A DNA stretch of 45,400 nucleotides from Gloeobacterales cyanobacterium ES-bin-313. Lineage in GTDB: Bacteria > Cyanobacteriota > Cyanobacteriia > Gloeobacterales > Gloeobacteraceae. The stretch lies in assembly GCA_014379585.1 (NCBI GenBank), contig JACMLN010000064.1, positions 1-45,400 of the forward strand. The letters are read 5' to 3'. Shown one piece after another: positions 35,585-44,419 of the stretch (position 1 is its first letter; each line of letters opens with the position of its first letter). Made by a program: the position numbers and the translations under genes. The notes under the pieces are model-generated. The model did not search any database. It was given only the letters and a program-made list of their open reading frames with translations, and was not told the DNA's origin.

Positions 35585-36490
35585 GTGGGAAACATCGAAA
35601 AGACGTTAAGCCTGTTGAGCCTTGGGCCAAGGGGAGTCGGCAAGACGGTCTTTCTGGCTGCAAGCTTTAGAGAACTAGAGGAGATCTCTTCTCAGGCAAA
35701 GGCGCTCAAGGGATGGCTGGGATTCAATTTTGACGACGAGCGCTCGCGAGGCAATATAAGTTCACTGATCGCGTCAATTGAGCGTACAGGCGCCTATCCA
35801 CCACCGACCCCAGCCGTAAGCGATTTTGCACTACGATTGCATCTGGGCTCACCACCCCTCGAACTCGGAACATTGTGTCGCTTTCGCTGGCAGGATGTAC
35901 CGGGCGAATTATGTGCAGAGTGGAACCCGCAGTTTAGAAGCATGGTCATGGCAGCTCACGGTTGCTGTTTGTTTGTAGAGGCGCCTGCCCTTGCAGATAC
36001 GCAAAAACTTGAGGCTTACTCCAACATTGTCGATCAGGCAATGGCAATTGCGATGCTGGCAGCAAATAACCGCTTGGTCATGCCCTTTGTAGTGGTGTTG
36101 ACTAAGTGCGACTTACTTGAGGGAAATGCTGGGGAGGAGTCGCGTCTGCACGAACAGTTGAACGACCTCATAGGTTCAATTGTTTCGCTTGTACCTGATT
36201 GCCGGATCGTCTGCTGCCAGGCACCGATTGCATTCTTGGGAGATCAATATCGATTGCGGCCAAGTGGCTGTTCAGAAGCACTTCTATGGCTCATGCAGCA
36301 GACCTGGCAAGCCCATGTCGGAACCTGGCCACGACAATGGATGGGTGTCCTACGTGCCTTAGGCCAACGAAGCAATCAGGAAGCTGGCTCCCTTGCGCCG
36401 GGCTTGATTGAGCGGTTGCTGGGTGGTCAGAAACTCCCTCACAGTCCTGAGGGAGTGGTTCGATCTGGTCTAGACAGGAACGAACCATGA
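35585..36490 (+). CDS. P-loop GTPase, partner of the WD40 membrane protein
   Basis: The product (301 residues) is a single GTPase domain. G1/Walker A is GPRGVGKT at residues 14-21, a switch/G3 motif is WQDVPGEL near 103-108, and G4 TKCD near 172-175 specifies guanine. It differs from Ras/Era in the DVPGE form, which is closer to YcjX and conflict-system 'double GTPase' families (my impression only). No transmembrane segment. The GTG at 35585 follows AGGAG by 6 nt and is the best start; the frame also opens from TTG at 35519. The stop overlaps the WD40 start by ATGA, so the pair is translationally coupled. Function unknown. Confidence 0.85.
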   Translation: MGNIEKTLSLLSLGPRGVGKTVFLAASFRELEEISSQAKALKGWLGFNFDDERSRGNISSLIASIERTGAYPPPTPAVSDFALRLHLGSPPLELGTLCRFRWQDVPGELCAEWNPQFRSMVMAAHGCCLFVEAPALADTQKLEAYSNIVDQAMAIAMLAANNRLVMPFVVVLTKCDLLEGNAGEESRLHEQLNDLIGSIVSLVPDCRIVCCQAPIAFLGDQYRLRPSGCSEALLWLMQQTWQAHVGTWPRQWMGVLRALGQRSNQEAGSLAPGLIERLLGGQKLPHSPEGVVRSGLDRNEP

Positions 36491-38193
36491 CAGAAGGAGA
36501 GCGGCTCATTGCAGCAGGGGCACCTGATTCCCCTGATCTTGATCCACTGGTGGTTGCCGGGCAGTTGGTCTACACAAGCTTTATTGACAAGGGATTTCAG
36601 CTACTTACAAGTGAAGGATTTGAGCCAGACCTTGGGCAGGTCTTTCTCGAACGCATTTTCATACCTTTGTGGAATGTCTACGAGCCTCCCCCATTGGATT
36701 TTAAGGCAGTTTTTGTACTTACAATCTCAGAAGATTCAGTGCTTTTCGGCTGGATCTACAATGATGGGCCAGATGATCTCGGTCGTGCCCACGTACCCTA
36801 CTGCGTTTGTTATCTCGCGTACGGCCCGCTTACCCCTTTGCAATTCGAACAACTCTTGACTTGTTTGGAACGTGGACCGACTGCACCCCTCGTAAACCGC
36901 TGGAGTGCGCCGGCGATGCCGCTACCGGTGGTCTTGCACGAGCCAGCATTCCGTTTAGGCGTGCCCCTCAATGAAGCGAGACGTTCTGAGGCTAGAGCTA
37001 CCTATCTAACCTCTGGGGTTCTGTGGAGCCCTGGGCGATCAAACACGTACCAAGCAGAATCAGTCATCTCCACACCTCCAAATACCAAGCGGCGTCGGGT
37101 GATGCCCATCCTTGCGAGTGTCATGGTTCTCCTCGTATTCGTTTCTGGATTGAGTTGGGTCAGCCAAGCATTCCATCGCGATCCTCCAAAGTCCGAACAG
37201 CCTTCTGTACGTTATTCAGTCTTATCCGGTGAGCAAGACTGCTTCGTCGGTAACCAACCCGCCTCGAATCCCAGTCAGATTGCCTGCACTGCTTTGGAGT
37301 GGCGCAATGCAGTCGGGCAGGTTGTTTCGGACAACGCAGGTTCAGTCTGGGCAATAGCAGTGGATCCGCAGGGCAAACTGCTCGCGAGCACAGGAAACGA
37401 TGGACGGATTTATCTACGTAGGCTTTCCGATGGCAGTCTGCTTTCGACGCTGGCTACACCTGGACGCAAACGGGTGCAAGCACTCAGTTTCCGGCCCGAC
37501 GACCCGGAAGAACTCGTAGCAGGGGGCGTAGGTTCCATACGCATCTGGCGACTGGATGGGCGCACCTCCCGCCAGTTCGCTGGAATAACGCCCACGGCCT
37601 GGAAGCTGGTCTGGGGGAAGCATTCTATGCTCTATAGCACTGGTAGCGATGGCGCAGTGCACCTCTGGGATATTGACAAAGGCCGTCAGATTGCTCGCAC
37701 AAGCGCTGGGAAGCAGCCACTGTTTGCTGGAGCCTTAAGTCTCGACGGACAATCTTTCATCGCTGGTAGCAGCGATGGTAGGATTCGTTTCTGGGATGCG
37801 AGACTCCAGCGCATCACACTTCAATTTAAAGCCCACACTGGCGGGGTTCGTACCCTTGCTGTTGATCCAAAGGGACGTTGGCTGGTAAGCGGCAGTTGGG
37901 ATCGCACCGTCAAAGTCTGGCGAATGACGGACGGACACCTGGTTCGGGTGCTTGGTGGTCATACTGACCGAGTTATTTGTGCAGCCATTTCCCCAGACGG
38001 CGCAGTTTTAGCCACAGCCGGGCGAGACCGCAATGTCAAACTTTGGGATCTGCAATCGGGAAAACTCCTGAACACGCTCACAGGCCACCGCGACTGGGTA
38101 CTTGATCTGACTTTTTCGCCTAATGGTCAAACCCTGATCAGCTCTAGCAAAGACCAAACCATCCATCTCTGGAGAAAAAAACACGATAAATAG
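36487..38193 (+). CDS. Bitopic membrane protein with seven-bladed WD40 propeller
   Basis: The 568-residue product has three parts. An N-terminal domain (about 1-160) begins with GQLVYTSFIDKGFQLLTSEG and includes FGWIYNDGPDDLGRAHVPY. A basic linker (KRRR) precedes one transmembrane helix (about 204-226, IL..VMVLLVFVSGLSW). Then exactly seven WD40 blades (about 278-566) run from GSVWAIAVDPQGK to DQTIHLWRK, enough for one closed propeller. By the positive-inside rule the N-terminal domain faces the cytoplasm, where it could meet the GTPase encoded by the overlapping upstream gene, and the propeller faces the periplasm. The N-terminal domain looks like a cyanobacterial WD40-associated domain and perhaps a GTPase-associated (GAP1-N-like) domain; this is unverified. 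Confidence 0.88.
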   Translation: MTEGERLIAAGAPDSPDLDPLVVAGQLVYTSFIDKGFQLLTSEGFEPDLGQVFLERIFIPLWNVYEPPPLDFKAVFVLTISEDSVLFGWIYNDGPDDLGRAHVPYCVCYLAYGPLTPLQFEQLLTCLERGPTAPLVNRWSAPAMPLPVVLHEPAFRLGVPLNEARRSEARATYLTSGVLWSPGRSNTYQAESVISTPPNTKRRRVMPILASVMVLLVFVSGLSWVSQAFHRDPPKSEQPSVRYSVLSGEQDCFVGNQPASNPSQIACTALEWRNAVGQVVSDNAGSVWAIAVDPQGKLLASTGNDGRIYLRRLSDGSLLSTLATPGRKRVQALSFRPDDPEELVAGGVGSIRIWRLDGRTSRQFAGITPTAWKLVWGKHSMLYSTGSDGAVHLWDIDKGRQIARTSAGKQPLFAGALSLDGQSFIAGSSDGRIRFWDARLQRITLQFKAHTGGVRTLAVDPKGRWLVSGSWDRTVKVWRMTDGHLVRVLGGHTDRVICAAISPDGAVLATAGRDRNVKLWDLQSGKLLNTLTGHRDWVLDLTFSPNGQTLISSSKDQTIHLWRKKHDK

Positions 38194-38298
38194 TTTAATC
38201 ATTCCGATTTATGTCTGAAACTTGCTCATTTCACTGCCAAGATTCAGGTGCTGCCTCAGGATCGCTGCACAACTTGGCTATTCAGGCAATCAAATAGA

Positions 38299-39618
38299 CT
38301 ACGCCTGATGATCAGCCAAAAAGTATTCCCCACGAATCGCGGCATCGAGCAGTTCCATCGGATGAAGTACAGGTACTTGCTTGCTCTGCAAACCCAAGTG
38401 TTTCTGAATCTGGAGGGCACAGCCGGGATTTGGGGAAGCGATCACTGTCGCACCTGTGGCCAGAAGATTGTCAACTTTTTGGCGCCCTAGTTCTTCGGCA
38501 ATTTCAGGTTGCAATAGGTTGTATACCCCCGCACTCCCGCAGCACAGCGCTGCATCAATCGGTTCGCTCAACTTGAGATTGGGGATTAACGCGAGCAATT
38601 GCCGAGGCTGGAGACTAATGCGTTGACCGTGTAGAAGATGACAAGCATCTTGATAGACGACATTCAGGGGTGTCTCACTGATCGGTTTCAAGGGTGTAAC
38701 CACACCAACAGCCCACAGAAATTCCTGTACATCTCGCACCTTGCTGGCAAAAGCTTCCGCTTTCGCGCGGTAGTTGGGATCCTTCGCCAGGATGTGACCG
38801 TATTCTTTGAGGGTGTGGCCGCAGCCAGCCGCATTGATGATCACGTAATCGACCTGACTCTGCGCAAAACTATCGATCATCTGGCGGGCCATTTCCTGGG
38901 CTTGTTCCTCTTGGCCCTGGTGTTGGGGAAGGGCGGCACAACAACCTTGAGATTTCGGAATCACGACCTCGCAGCCATTGGCACTGAGGACATTGACGGT
39001 GGCTTGATTGACGCGGTCAAAAAAGAGTCGTTGGACGCACCCTAAGATCATGCCGACGCGAAAGCGCCGCGTGCCTTGGGCTGGGATCACATCGGCAAAA
39101 CCATGATGAAAGGCTGTCGCTGGTACATCGGGCAGAATCGCTTCCATGGCCGCCAAGCTTGGCGAGAGTTTATCCAAAACTTTGCTAGCCCTGATAAGCT
39201 TACGCACACCCAATTTTTGATAGACCGCCAAAGGATAGAGCAAAGGTCGCAAACGTCCAGGATAGGGAAGCAAATTGAAGATCAGGGCACGGAAAAGCCG
39301 ATCCGACACACTCCGAGGGACATTGCGCTCGACTTGGGGACGGGTAGCGGTGATCAGTTGGTCATACTTGACCCCCGAAGGGCATGTACTCACACAAGCC
39401 AGACAACCCAAGCAGGAGTCGAAGTGCGTGGCTGTGGTGGCCGAGAGGGGAATCTTTCCCTCATTCACGCCATCCATTAAATAAATGCGCCCCCGAGGCG
39501 AATCCATTTCTGAACCGAGCACCCGGTAACTCGGACAGGTGGCCAAACAAAAACCACAGTGGACGCAGGTATCAATTAACTGGGGGTCAGGAGGTGATTG
39601 ACTATCGAAGGAATCCAT
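38299..39618 (-). CDS. glcF: Glycolate oxidase iron-sulfur subunit
   Basis: This electron-transfer subunit of glycolate dehydrogenase oxidises photorespiratory glycolate to glyoxylate. The 439 residues have two 4Fe-4S sites: CVHCGFCLATCP (about residues 18-29) and CLGCLACVSTCP (about 69-80). Two cysteine-rich CCG-type domains follow, with GCCAALPQHQG and DAALCCGSAGVYN. No FAD subunit gene (glcD/glcE) is next to it in this window. It is convergent with the WD40 gene and divergent from the response regulator. Confidence 0.93.
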   Translation of the reverse strand: MDSFDSQSPPDPQLIDTCVHCGFCLATCPSYRVLGSEMDSPRGRIYLMDGVNEGKIPLSATTATHFDSCLGCLACVSTCPSGVKYDQLITATRPQVERNVPRSVSDRLFRALIFNLLPYPGRLRPLLYPLAVYQKLGVRKLIRASKVLDKLSPSLAAMEAILPDVPATAFHHGFADVIPAQGTRRFRVGMILGCVQRLFFDRVNQATVNVLSANGCEVVIPKSQGCCAALPQHQGQEEQAQEMARQMIDSFAQSQVDYVIINAAGCGHTLKEYGHILAKDPNYRAKAEAFASKVRDVQEFLWAVGVVTPLKPISETPLNVVYQDACHLLHGQRISLQPRQLLALIPNLKLSEPIDAALCCGSAGVYNLLQPEIAEELGRQKVDNLLATGATVIASPNPGCALQIQKHLGLQSKQVPVLHPMELLDAAIRGEYFLADHQA

Positions 39619-39718
39619 CGCTACACACGGCTATTTCTGTCTGCAAGGTACCTCTATTTCAAGAGTTTTGCCCCGAATTTCCAGTGTTGGGGAAAAATTT
39701 GCGCTGAGTAGTTGAACA

Positions 39719-39761
39719 TATTCTGAAAATAATTATCTTTATCTACATTATTTTCAGAATA
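39719..39761. promoter_or_regulatory. Perfect 15-bp inverted repeat upstream of the response regulator
   Basis: TATTCTGAAAATAAT (39719-39733) is exactly complementary to ATTATTTTCAGAATA (39747-39761), with a 13-nt spacer. It sits in the AT-rich divergent region between glcF and the response regulator, about 90 bp before the latter's start. It may be a large operator, an mRNA leader hairpin or the ends of a tiny element. Confidence 0.5.
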
Positions 39762-39849
39762 ACAAGTAAACTTTGTAAATCTGGACTTATAAAATCCTCC
39801 TAAGTGGGTACAGTGATTCCAAGTAAATATGTCGGAGTAGATTTGCGCA

Positions 39850-40482
39850 ATGAAACGATTATTGTTGGTTGACGACGAGCCGAGCTTCCTTTTGCTAGCA
39901 GGGGATCTGCTTGAAGGACAAGGGTATTCCGTAGATCGCGCCCACAATGGTCGTGAAGCGCTCACTGTTCTCGAAAAATCTGTGCCTGATTTGATCGTCT
40001 GCGACATCATGATGCCGGGTCTCGACGGCTATCGGTTCGTCCAAGAAGTGCGCGCTAATCCCCAACTCTCTTGGCTACCCGTCGTCTTTCTCTCCGCCAA
40101 GGGCGAAGTCAACGACCGGATCAAAGGTCTAAAGGGCGGTGCTGACGCTTACTTGGTCAAACCTTTCGAACCAGAAGAACTCGTCGCCATGGTTGAAGCG
40201 TTACTCAGCCGTACTGATCGGATCATCAGCAACGGTGGCGGTAACGGCAATAACGGCGAAATCGAGAAGACGATGCTCGTCAACTTCGATGTTGCGCTCA
40301 CACCGACAGAACAAAAAGTGCTCCAGCATGTTGCCCGTGGTCAATCCAACAAAGAAATTGCCAAGGAACTGATGGTCAGCCAACGCACCATCGAATCCCA
40401 CGTTTCCAATATGTTGATCAAGACCAATTTGTCCAACCGGACTGAACTGACCCGCTGGGCCATGGAAAACCGCTTGTCTTAA
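39850..40482 (+). CDS. Response regulator with LuxR-type DNA-binding domain (Ycf29-like)
   Basis: It is a two-component transcription regulator. The receiver domain (about 1-120) has the acidic pair DDE, phospho-acceptor Asp in VCDIMMPGLDGYRF, the Thr/Ser switch in FLSAKGE and the Lys in LVKPF. A Gly/Asn-rich linker (about 127-140) leads to a helix-turn-helix (LTPTEQKVLQHVARGQSNKEIAKEL..TIESHVSNM). The wording of both domains, including NDRIKGLKGGADAYLVKPFEPEEL and NLSNRTELTRWAMEN, resembles Ycf29, a regulator found in cyanobacteria and red-algal plastids. No histidine kinase is adjacent, so the partner is elsewhere. Confidence 0.92.
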   Translation: MKRLLLVDDEPSFLLLAGDLLEGQGYSVDRAHNGREALTVLEKSVPDLIVCDIMMPGLDGYRFVQEVRANPQLSWLPVVFLSAKGEVNDRIKGLKGGADAYLVKPFEPEELVAMVEALLSRTDRIISNGGGNGNNGEIEKTMLVNFDVALTPTEQKVLQHVARGQSNKEIAKELMVSQRTIESHVSNMLIKTNLSNRTELTRWAMENRLS

Positions 40483-40486
40483 CGGT

Positions 40487-41308
40487 TCATTCTTCAGTAT
40501 CCAGTTTGGAGATCGTGGCTAGCCCTTCACGACCTCGATCCTGCAAACTGATTTTCCAGGCTTCGACGTGGGGCTTAAAGTGTTCTACCAGGACACTAGC
40601 AACTGCAAGATTGCGATACCATTTTCGGTTGGCCGGAACAATGTACCAAGGCGCTTCTTTGCTATTGCATTTGCAGAGTACGTCCCAATAAGCTTCTTGA
40701 TATTCGTCCCAAAGTTTGCGATCTTCCCAGTCCGAAGCGGCTACTTTCCAGGCTTTTTCCATATCTTCTGTGCGGGCTTTCAGGCGTTCGTACTGCTCAT
40801 GCTTGCTGATATGTAGGAAAAATTTCAAGACCAGGGTGCCACTATCGGTTAATAGTTTTTCAAATGCATTGATGTGATTGAAGCGCTTCCCCCACACTGA
40901 CTTGGGCGCTAATTTGCGCACTCTGACGGCCAAAACGTCTTCGTAGTGAGAGCGGTTAAAAATAGAAACAATACCCTTCGGTGGAACGACTTTGTGGACG
41001 CGCCAGAGAAAATCGTGATCCCGTTCTTCCTCTGAGGGTGCCTTGAATGCCTGGACATTGCAGCCGAGGGCGTTGAAATAGCCAAAAACATCGCGGATCG
41101 TGCCATCTTTTCCGGCTGTATCCATGCCTTGAAGGACGACGAGCACACTGTGCTGTTTAGAAGCGTAGAGATAGTCCTGCATATCGTCTAGTTGGGCACC
41201 CAATTCTGCCAATTTCGCTTTGCCCTCTGCCTTGTCAAGTTCGCCATGGTAGTCAGGATCGTAGTCGGTCAGGGATTTTTGCGGATCAGGAAGAAAAATA
41301 TAGGACAT
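40487..41308 (-). CDS. Polyphosphate kinase 2 family protein
   Basis: It catalyses phosphate transfer between polyphosphate and nucleotides (NMP, NDP or NTP depending on class). The 273 residues contain Walker A GMDTAGKDGT (about residues 61-70), Walker B-like FNRSHYEDVL, the SKHEQYERLKAR lid region and a C-terminal PWYIVPANRKWYRN motif conserved in PPK2. The ATG at 41308 follows GGAG and is preferred to a GTG at 41347. It is convergent with the response regulator (stops 4 bp apart) and divergent from purH. Class assignment (AMP versus ADP) cannot be settled. Confidence 0.93.
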   Translation of the reverse strand: MSYIFLPDPQKSLTDYDPDYHGELDKAEGKAKLAELGAQLDDMQDYLYASKQHSVLVVLQGMDTAGKDGTIRDVFGYFNALGCNVQAFKAPSEEERDHDFLWRVHKVVPPKGIVSIFNRSHYEDVLAVRVRKLAPKSVWGKRFNHINAFEKLLTDSGTLVLKFFLHISKHEQYERLKARTEDMEKAWKVAASDWEDRKLWDEYQEAYWDVLCKCNSKEAPWYIVPANRKWYRNLAVASVLVEHFKPHVEAWKISLQDRGREGLATISKLDTEE

Positions 41309-41422
41309 TGGGGGTGCTCCACAAGCAGTTTTGGGATTGGTTCTCACCTTAAAGGGTAATCGTTTCTACCAAATCAACCTGTTGCAGGATTTAATGGATT
41401 TCGTCTGTTTGTGAGTTTGAAG

Positions 41423-42928
41423 ATGCCGACTGCCCTGATCAGTGTGTCCGATAAGACGGGTCTGGTGGAATTTGCCAGAGCACTCGTAACTGTGTATAAC
41501 TTTACGATTATCAGCAGTGGTGGTACGGCGAGTGCCCTCAGCGAGGCGGGAATTCCTGTTCAGGAGGTGGGTGCTTACACAGGCGCACCTGAGATGCTCG
41601 GTGGACGGGTAAAGACTTTACACCCGAAGATTCATGGAGGGATCCTTGCCCGCCGCAATCTGCCGGAAGATCTTGCGGATCTGGAGACGCGGGGAATCGC
41701 TGCCATCGATTTGGTCGTCGTCAATCTCTATCCTTTCGAGCAAGATCCCCGCATTGAGCAGATCGATGTTGGCGGACCAACCATGGTGCGGGCCGCCGCC
41801 AAGAACCATGCTTTTGTCACGATCTTGATCAGCCCCGATCAATACACCGCCTACCTCGATGAAATCAACTGCAATCAGGGTGTAACGACCCTCGAATTTC
41901 GTTGCCAATGTGCAGGAAGAGCCTTTGCCAGAACTGCTGCCTACGACCAAGCCATTGCCCAGTGGTTTGCAGCACATTCTGAAACCAGTGCACTTCCCGA
42001 AGTCTTGAACCTCAAACTTACCCAGGTCAGTGCCCTGCGCTACGGCGAGAATCCCCATCAAAAGGCCGCTTGGTACCAAGTCGATCAACCATTGGGCTGG
42101 ACAACGAGCACGATCATTCAGGGCAAAGCACTCAGCTTCAACAACTTGATCGACCTCGAAGCGAGCCGCCGCCTCGTCGCCGAATTTCCAGAGACACCTG
42201 CTGCTGTGATAGTCAAACACACCAATCCCTGCGGCGTTGCCATCGCTGACACTCTGAGCGAAGCCTACGAACGCGCCTACGCTGCTGACAGTGTCTCAGC
42301 CTTCGGAGGGATTGTTGCCCTGAACCGTGCCTGTGATGCCCCCACAGCCCTACTGCTTTCCCAAACTTTTCTTGAGTGCATCGTTGCCCCGGAGTTTACC
42401 CACGAAGCTTTGGATATTTTGAGCAAGAAGAAAAACCTACGCCTTCTCCAACTATTGGATCTTGGCGTTGGTCCTGCCTTGGATATCAAGCCAATCAGCG
42501 GTGGTTTCCTCGTCCAGCAACCCGATGGACCTGTCACCAGTGCTGGCTGGAAAGTTGTCACTGCCTCTCAGCCGGGTCCCGCCGAACTTGCCGAACTCGC
42601 CTTCGCCTGGAAAGTCTGCAAACACGTCAAATCCAACGCGATTGTGGTCACCAAAGATCAGGCCACCCTCGGTGTCGGTGCAGGTCAGATGAACCGTGTC
42701 GGCTCCGCCCAACTTGCCCTCGCCCAAGCCGGATTAAATGCGGTGGGTGCTGTCCTGGCAAGCGATGGCTTCTTTCCTTTCGATGACACGGTACGGCTCG
42801 CTGCTGCTGCTGGGATTCGTGCCTTTGTCCAGCCGGGGGGGAGCCTTCGGGATGAAGACTCGATCAAAGCCTGTGACGAACTGGGTCTTGCCATGGTCTT
42901 CACGGGTATTCGACATTTCTTGCACTAG
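41423..42928 (+). CDS. purH: Bifunctional AICAR formyltransferase / IMP cyclohydrolase
   Basis: It performs the last two steps of IMP synthesis. The N-terminal cyclohydrolase (about 1-190) begins TALISVSDKTGLVEFARAL and includes GGRVKTLHPKIHGG. The C-terminal transformylase (about 200-501) has LRYGENPHQKAAWY, VKHTNPCGVA, SAFGGIVALN, KSNAIVVTKD and GAGQMNRVGSA, all expected blocks. The frame can start at GTG 41411, but the ATG at 41423 matches the family start better, giving 501 residues. Confidence 0.97.
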   Translation: MPTALISVSDKTGLVEFARALVTVYNFTIISSGGTASALSEAGIPVQEVGAYTGAPEMLGGRVKTLHPKIHGGILARRNLPEDLADLETRGIAAIDLVVVNLYPFEQDPRIEQIDVGGPTMVRAAAKNHAFVTILISPDQYTAYLDEINCNQGVTTLEFRCQCAGRAFARTAAYDQAIAQWFAAHSETSALPEVLNLKLTQVSALRYGENPHQKAAWYQVDQPLGWTTSTIIQGKALSFNNLIDLEASRRLVAEFPETPAAVIVKHTNPCGVAIADTLSEAYERAYAADSVSAFGGIVALNRACDAPTALLLSQTFLECIVAPEFTHEALDILSKKKNLRLLQLLDLGVGPALDIKPISGGFLVQQPDGPVTSAGWKVVTASQPGPAELAELAFAWKVCKHVKSNAIVVTKDQATLGVGAGQMNRVGSAQLALAQAGLNAVGAVLASDGFFPFDDTVRLAAAAGIRAFVQPGGSLRDEDSIKACDELGLAMVFTGIRHFLH

Positions 42929-42963
42929 GTTGAACCTTTTTGGGAACCTGGGAGTCCAAAAGA

Positions 42964-43725
42964 ATGTCCTATCCACTGCAGATGATCATGAACAAGCTTT
43001 TAGCCCTGAGCAGCACTTTTGTTCTTTGCCTTACCCTAGCTACCCCTTCCTTCGCCCGTGGGCGCAATTTTAATGCCACCGGCAGTGGTGGTCGTAATCT
43101 CAGTGTCAACAACTACACCAACCGCACTGGCTCTGGAACCTACAGTCGCTACGGCAACTACACAGGCACAGGTGTCAACGGAGGCACCCGCTCCGGTACT
43201 TACACAGGTACGGGCACCTACGGTCGTACTTCTTCAGGTCGCTACAGTACCTACACAGGCACCATAAATGCCAACAATGGCAACACCTACAACGTTGGCC
43301 AACAGAGCCAGACCACCAATCTTGGCAATGGCAGTTACGGGCGCGTTGGCGGGACAACCATCACCGATAGCAACGGCAATCTTGTGCGCAACCGCAGCAC
43401 CGATGCCACCTACAACAGTGCGACAGGCCTGAACAGAACTTCGACCACGACCAACAAGAGTGGCGAGATCTACACCACCAATGCAACGGTAGTCAAAGAT
43501 CCGACCGGGGGTTACGACAAGACAACGACCAGAACCAACAGTGCTGGACAAGTCGTCGGTGGCAGTACCCAGGATATTGGCTATAGCTACACCCCTGGCC
43601 AAGGCTGGACGAAGACGATCACAGGCACCCGCAACAATGGTCAGCCGATCAACCGAACATTCACCAGCACCCCGATTCCCAGTGTCCCAACCCCTGATCC
43701 TGTGCCTGTGCTCGAAACGCGATGA
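42964..43725 (+). CDS. Secreted Gly/Thr/Asn-rich repetitive protein
   Basis: I do not recognise a family. From the ATG at 42964 (behind GGGAG) the product has 253 residues; internal ATGs at 42982 and 42988 are also possible. A signal peptide ends at PSFA (MNKLLALSSTFVLCLTLATP). The mature part is almost all Gly, Thr, Ser, Asn, Tyr and Arg, with imperfect short repeats such as GTYTGTG and YGNYTGTG (about residues 50-105). The later half carries longer Asn/Thr repeats, and the protein ends in a Pro-rich tail (PIPSVPTPDPVPV). It is probably an extracellular or cell-wall-associated, perhaps adhesive, protein. Cysteine is absent from the mature part. Confidence 0.75.
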   Translation: MSYPLQMIMNKLLALSSTFVLCLTLATPSFARGRNFNATGSGGRNLSVNNYTNRTGSGTYSRYGNYTGTGVNGGTRSGTYTGTGTYGRTSSGRYSTYTGTINANNGNTYNVGQQSQTTNLGNGSYGRVGGTTITDSNGNLVRNRSTDATYNSATGLNRTSTTTNKSGEIYTTNATVVKDPTGGYDKTTTRTNSAGQVVGGSTQDIGYSYTPGQGWTKTITGTRNNGQPINRTFTSTPIPSVPTPDPVPVLETR

Positions 43726-43902
43726 GGGGTTGCAGGAATTAGCTAAAACGAAACTTTAATGGCCATCTTCATCAGACTTCTTCGCTATCACAAGGCGATC
43801 ATTGAACTTCATTGGCCGGGACTGTTTTGGGTCGAGTCGATCCATCGTTCCGGCTTTTTCGGTGACAATTGGATTGCAATATACAAAAAATTGACAAGCA
43901 GT
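43726..43902. other. Short intergenic stretch, nothing recognised
   Basis: About 177 bp between the secreted repetitive protein and the convergent DUF2809 gene. A frame at 43759-44001 crosses the latter gene antisense and was not called. No terminator is evident. Confidence 0.3.
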
Positions 43903-44280
43903 TTAGCTTTTGTTTTTTGTTTTTATATTTTCCAAGCAGATGACCGAAATGATACCGATTGTGTAAGCAAAGATATCTTTCCAATCAAACACACTTCCTA
44001 GAGCAAGCGTGAAGGCTTTATTATTTTGCATTCCCAATTTGCTGAGGAAATTAAAATATTGGAGAATCTCGGCAGTGTAGGCCAATGCTAATACGGCTGA
44101 GGCGACAATCAACGGAGGTACATTCCAGAAAGCTCTGACAAAGCAGTAAATGAGGATGACGACTAAAACATCACCGACAAAAGGGCGGATGAAGTTATCA
44201 TTTGTAAAAACAGCAATGCCGACCTCTATTAGAAATAATAAAAGCGCGAAATAGAAATAGGTTTTGTTGAAAGCAAACAT
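43903..44280 (-). CDS. DUF2809 family membrane protein
   Basis: The 125-residue product has about four membrane segments. Its conserved sequence FIRPFVGDVLVVILIYCFVRAF (about residues 28-50, shown in part) and the following EILQYFNFLSKLG are typical of DUF2809, whose function is unknown. The ATG at 44280 is preferred to a GTG two codons upstream. The gene is much more AT-rich than purH and its other neighbours and stands alone, which suggests horizontal acquisition. Confidence 0.85.
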   Translation of the reverse strand: MFAFNKTYFYFALLLFLIEVGIAVFTNDNFIRPFVGDVLVVILIYCFVRAFWNVPPLIVASAVLALAYTAEILQYFNFLSKLGMQNNKAFTLALGSVFDWKDIFAYTIGIISVICLENIKTKNKS

Positions 44281-44419
44281 AACCACGATGAAACAGCTAT
44301 GTGCAGTGTAAAGTCATCGGGCTAGATTTCTGTGTGATTCAACTGGAGTGTCTCCTGCAGGTGAGACAGTCTTCGTCGGGGTGCTCAGTAATGAACTCTG
44401 CCTCGCTTATTCCGAGAGA

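Noticed and set aside
35551-35667. Short plus-strand ATG frame of 38 codons with a GGGAGG ribosome-binding site over the GTPase start
   Set aside because: Out of frame with the GTPase and without homology features; could be a leader peptide but the GTPase start at 35585 has its own good site, so it was not called.
44342-44375. Inverted repeat TGTCTC/GAGACA near the Rpn remnant as an insertion-sequence end
   Set aside because: Only six base pairs, no matching partner end and no target duplication.
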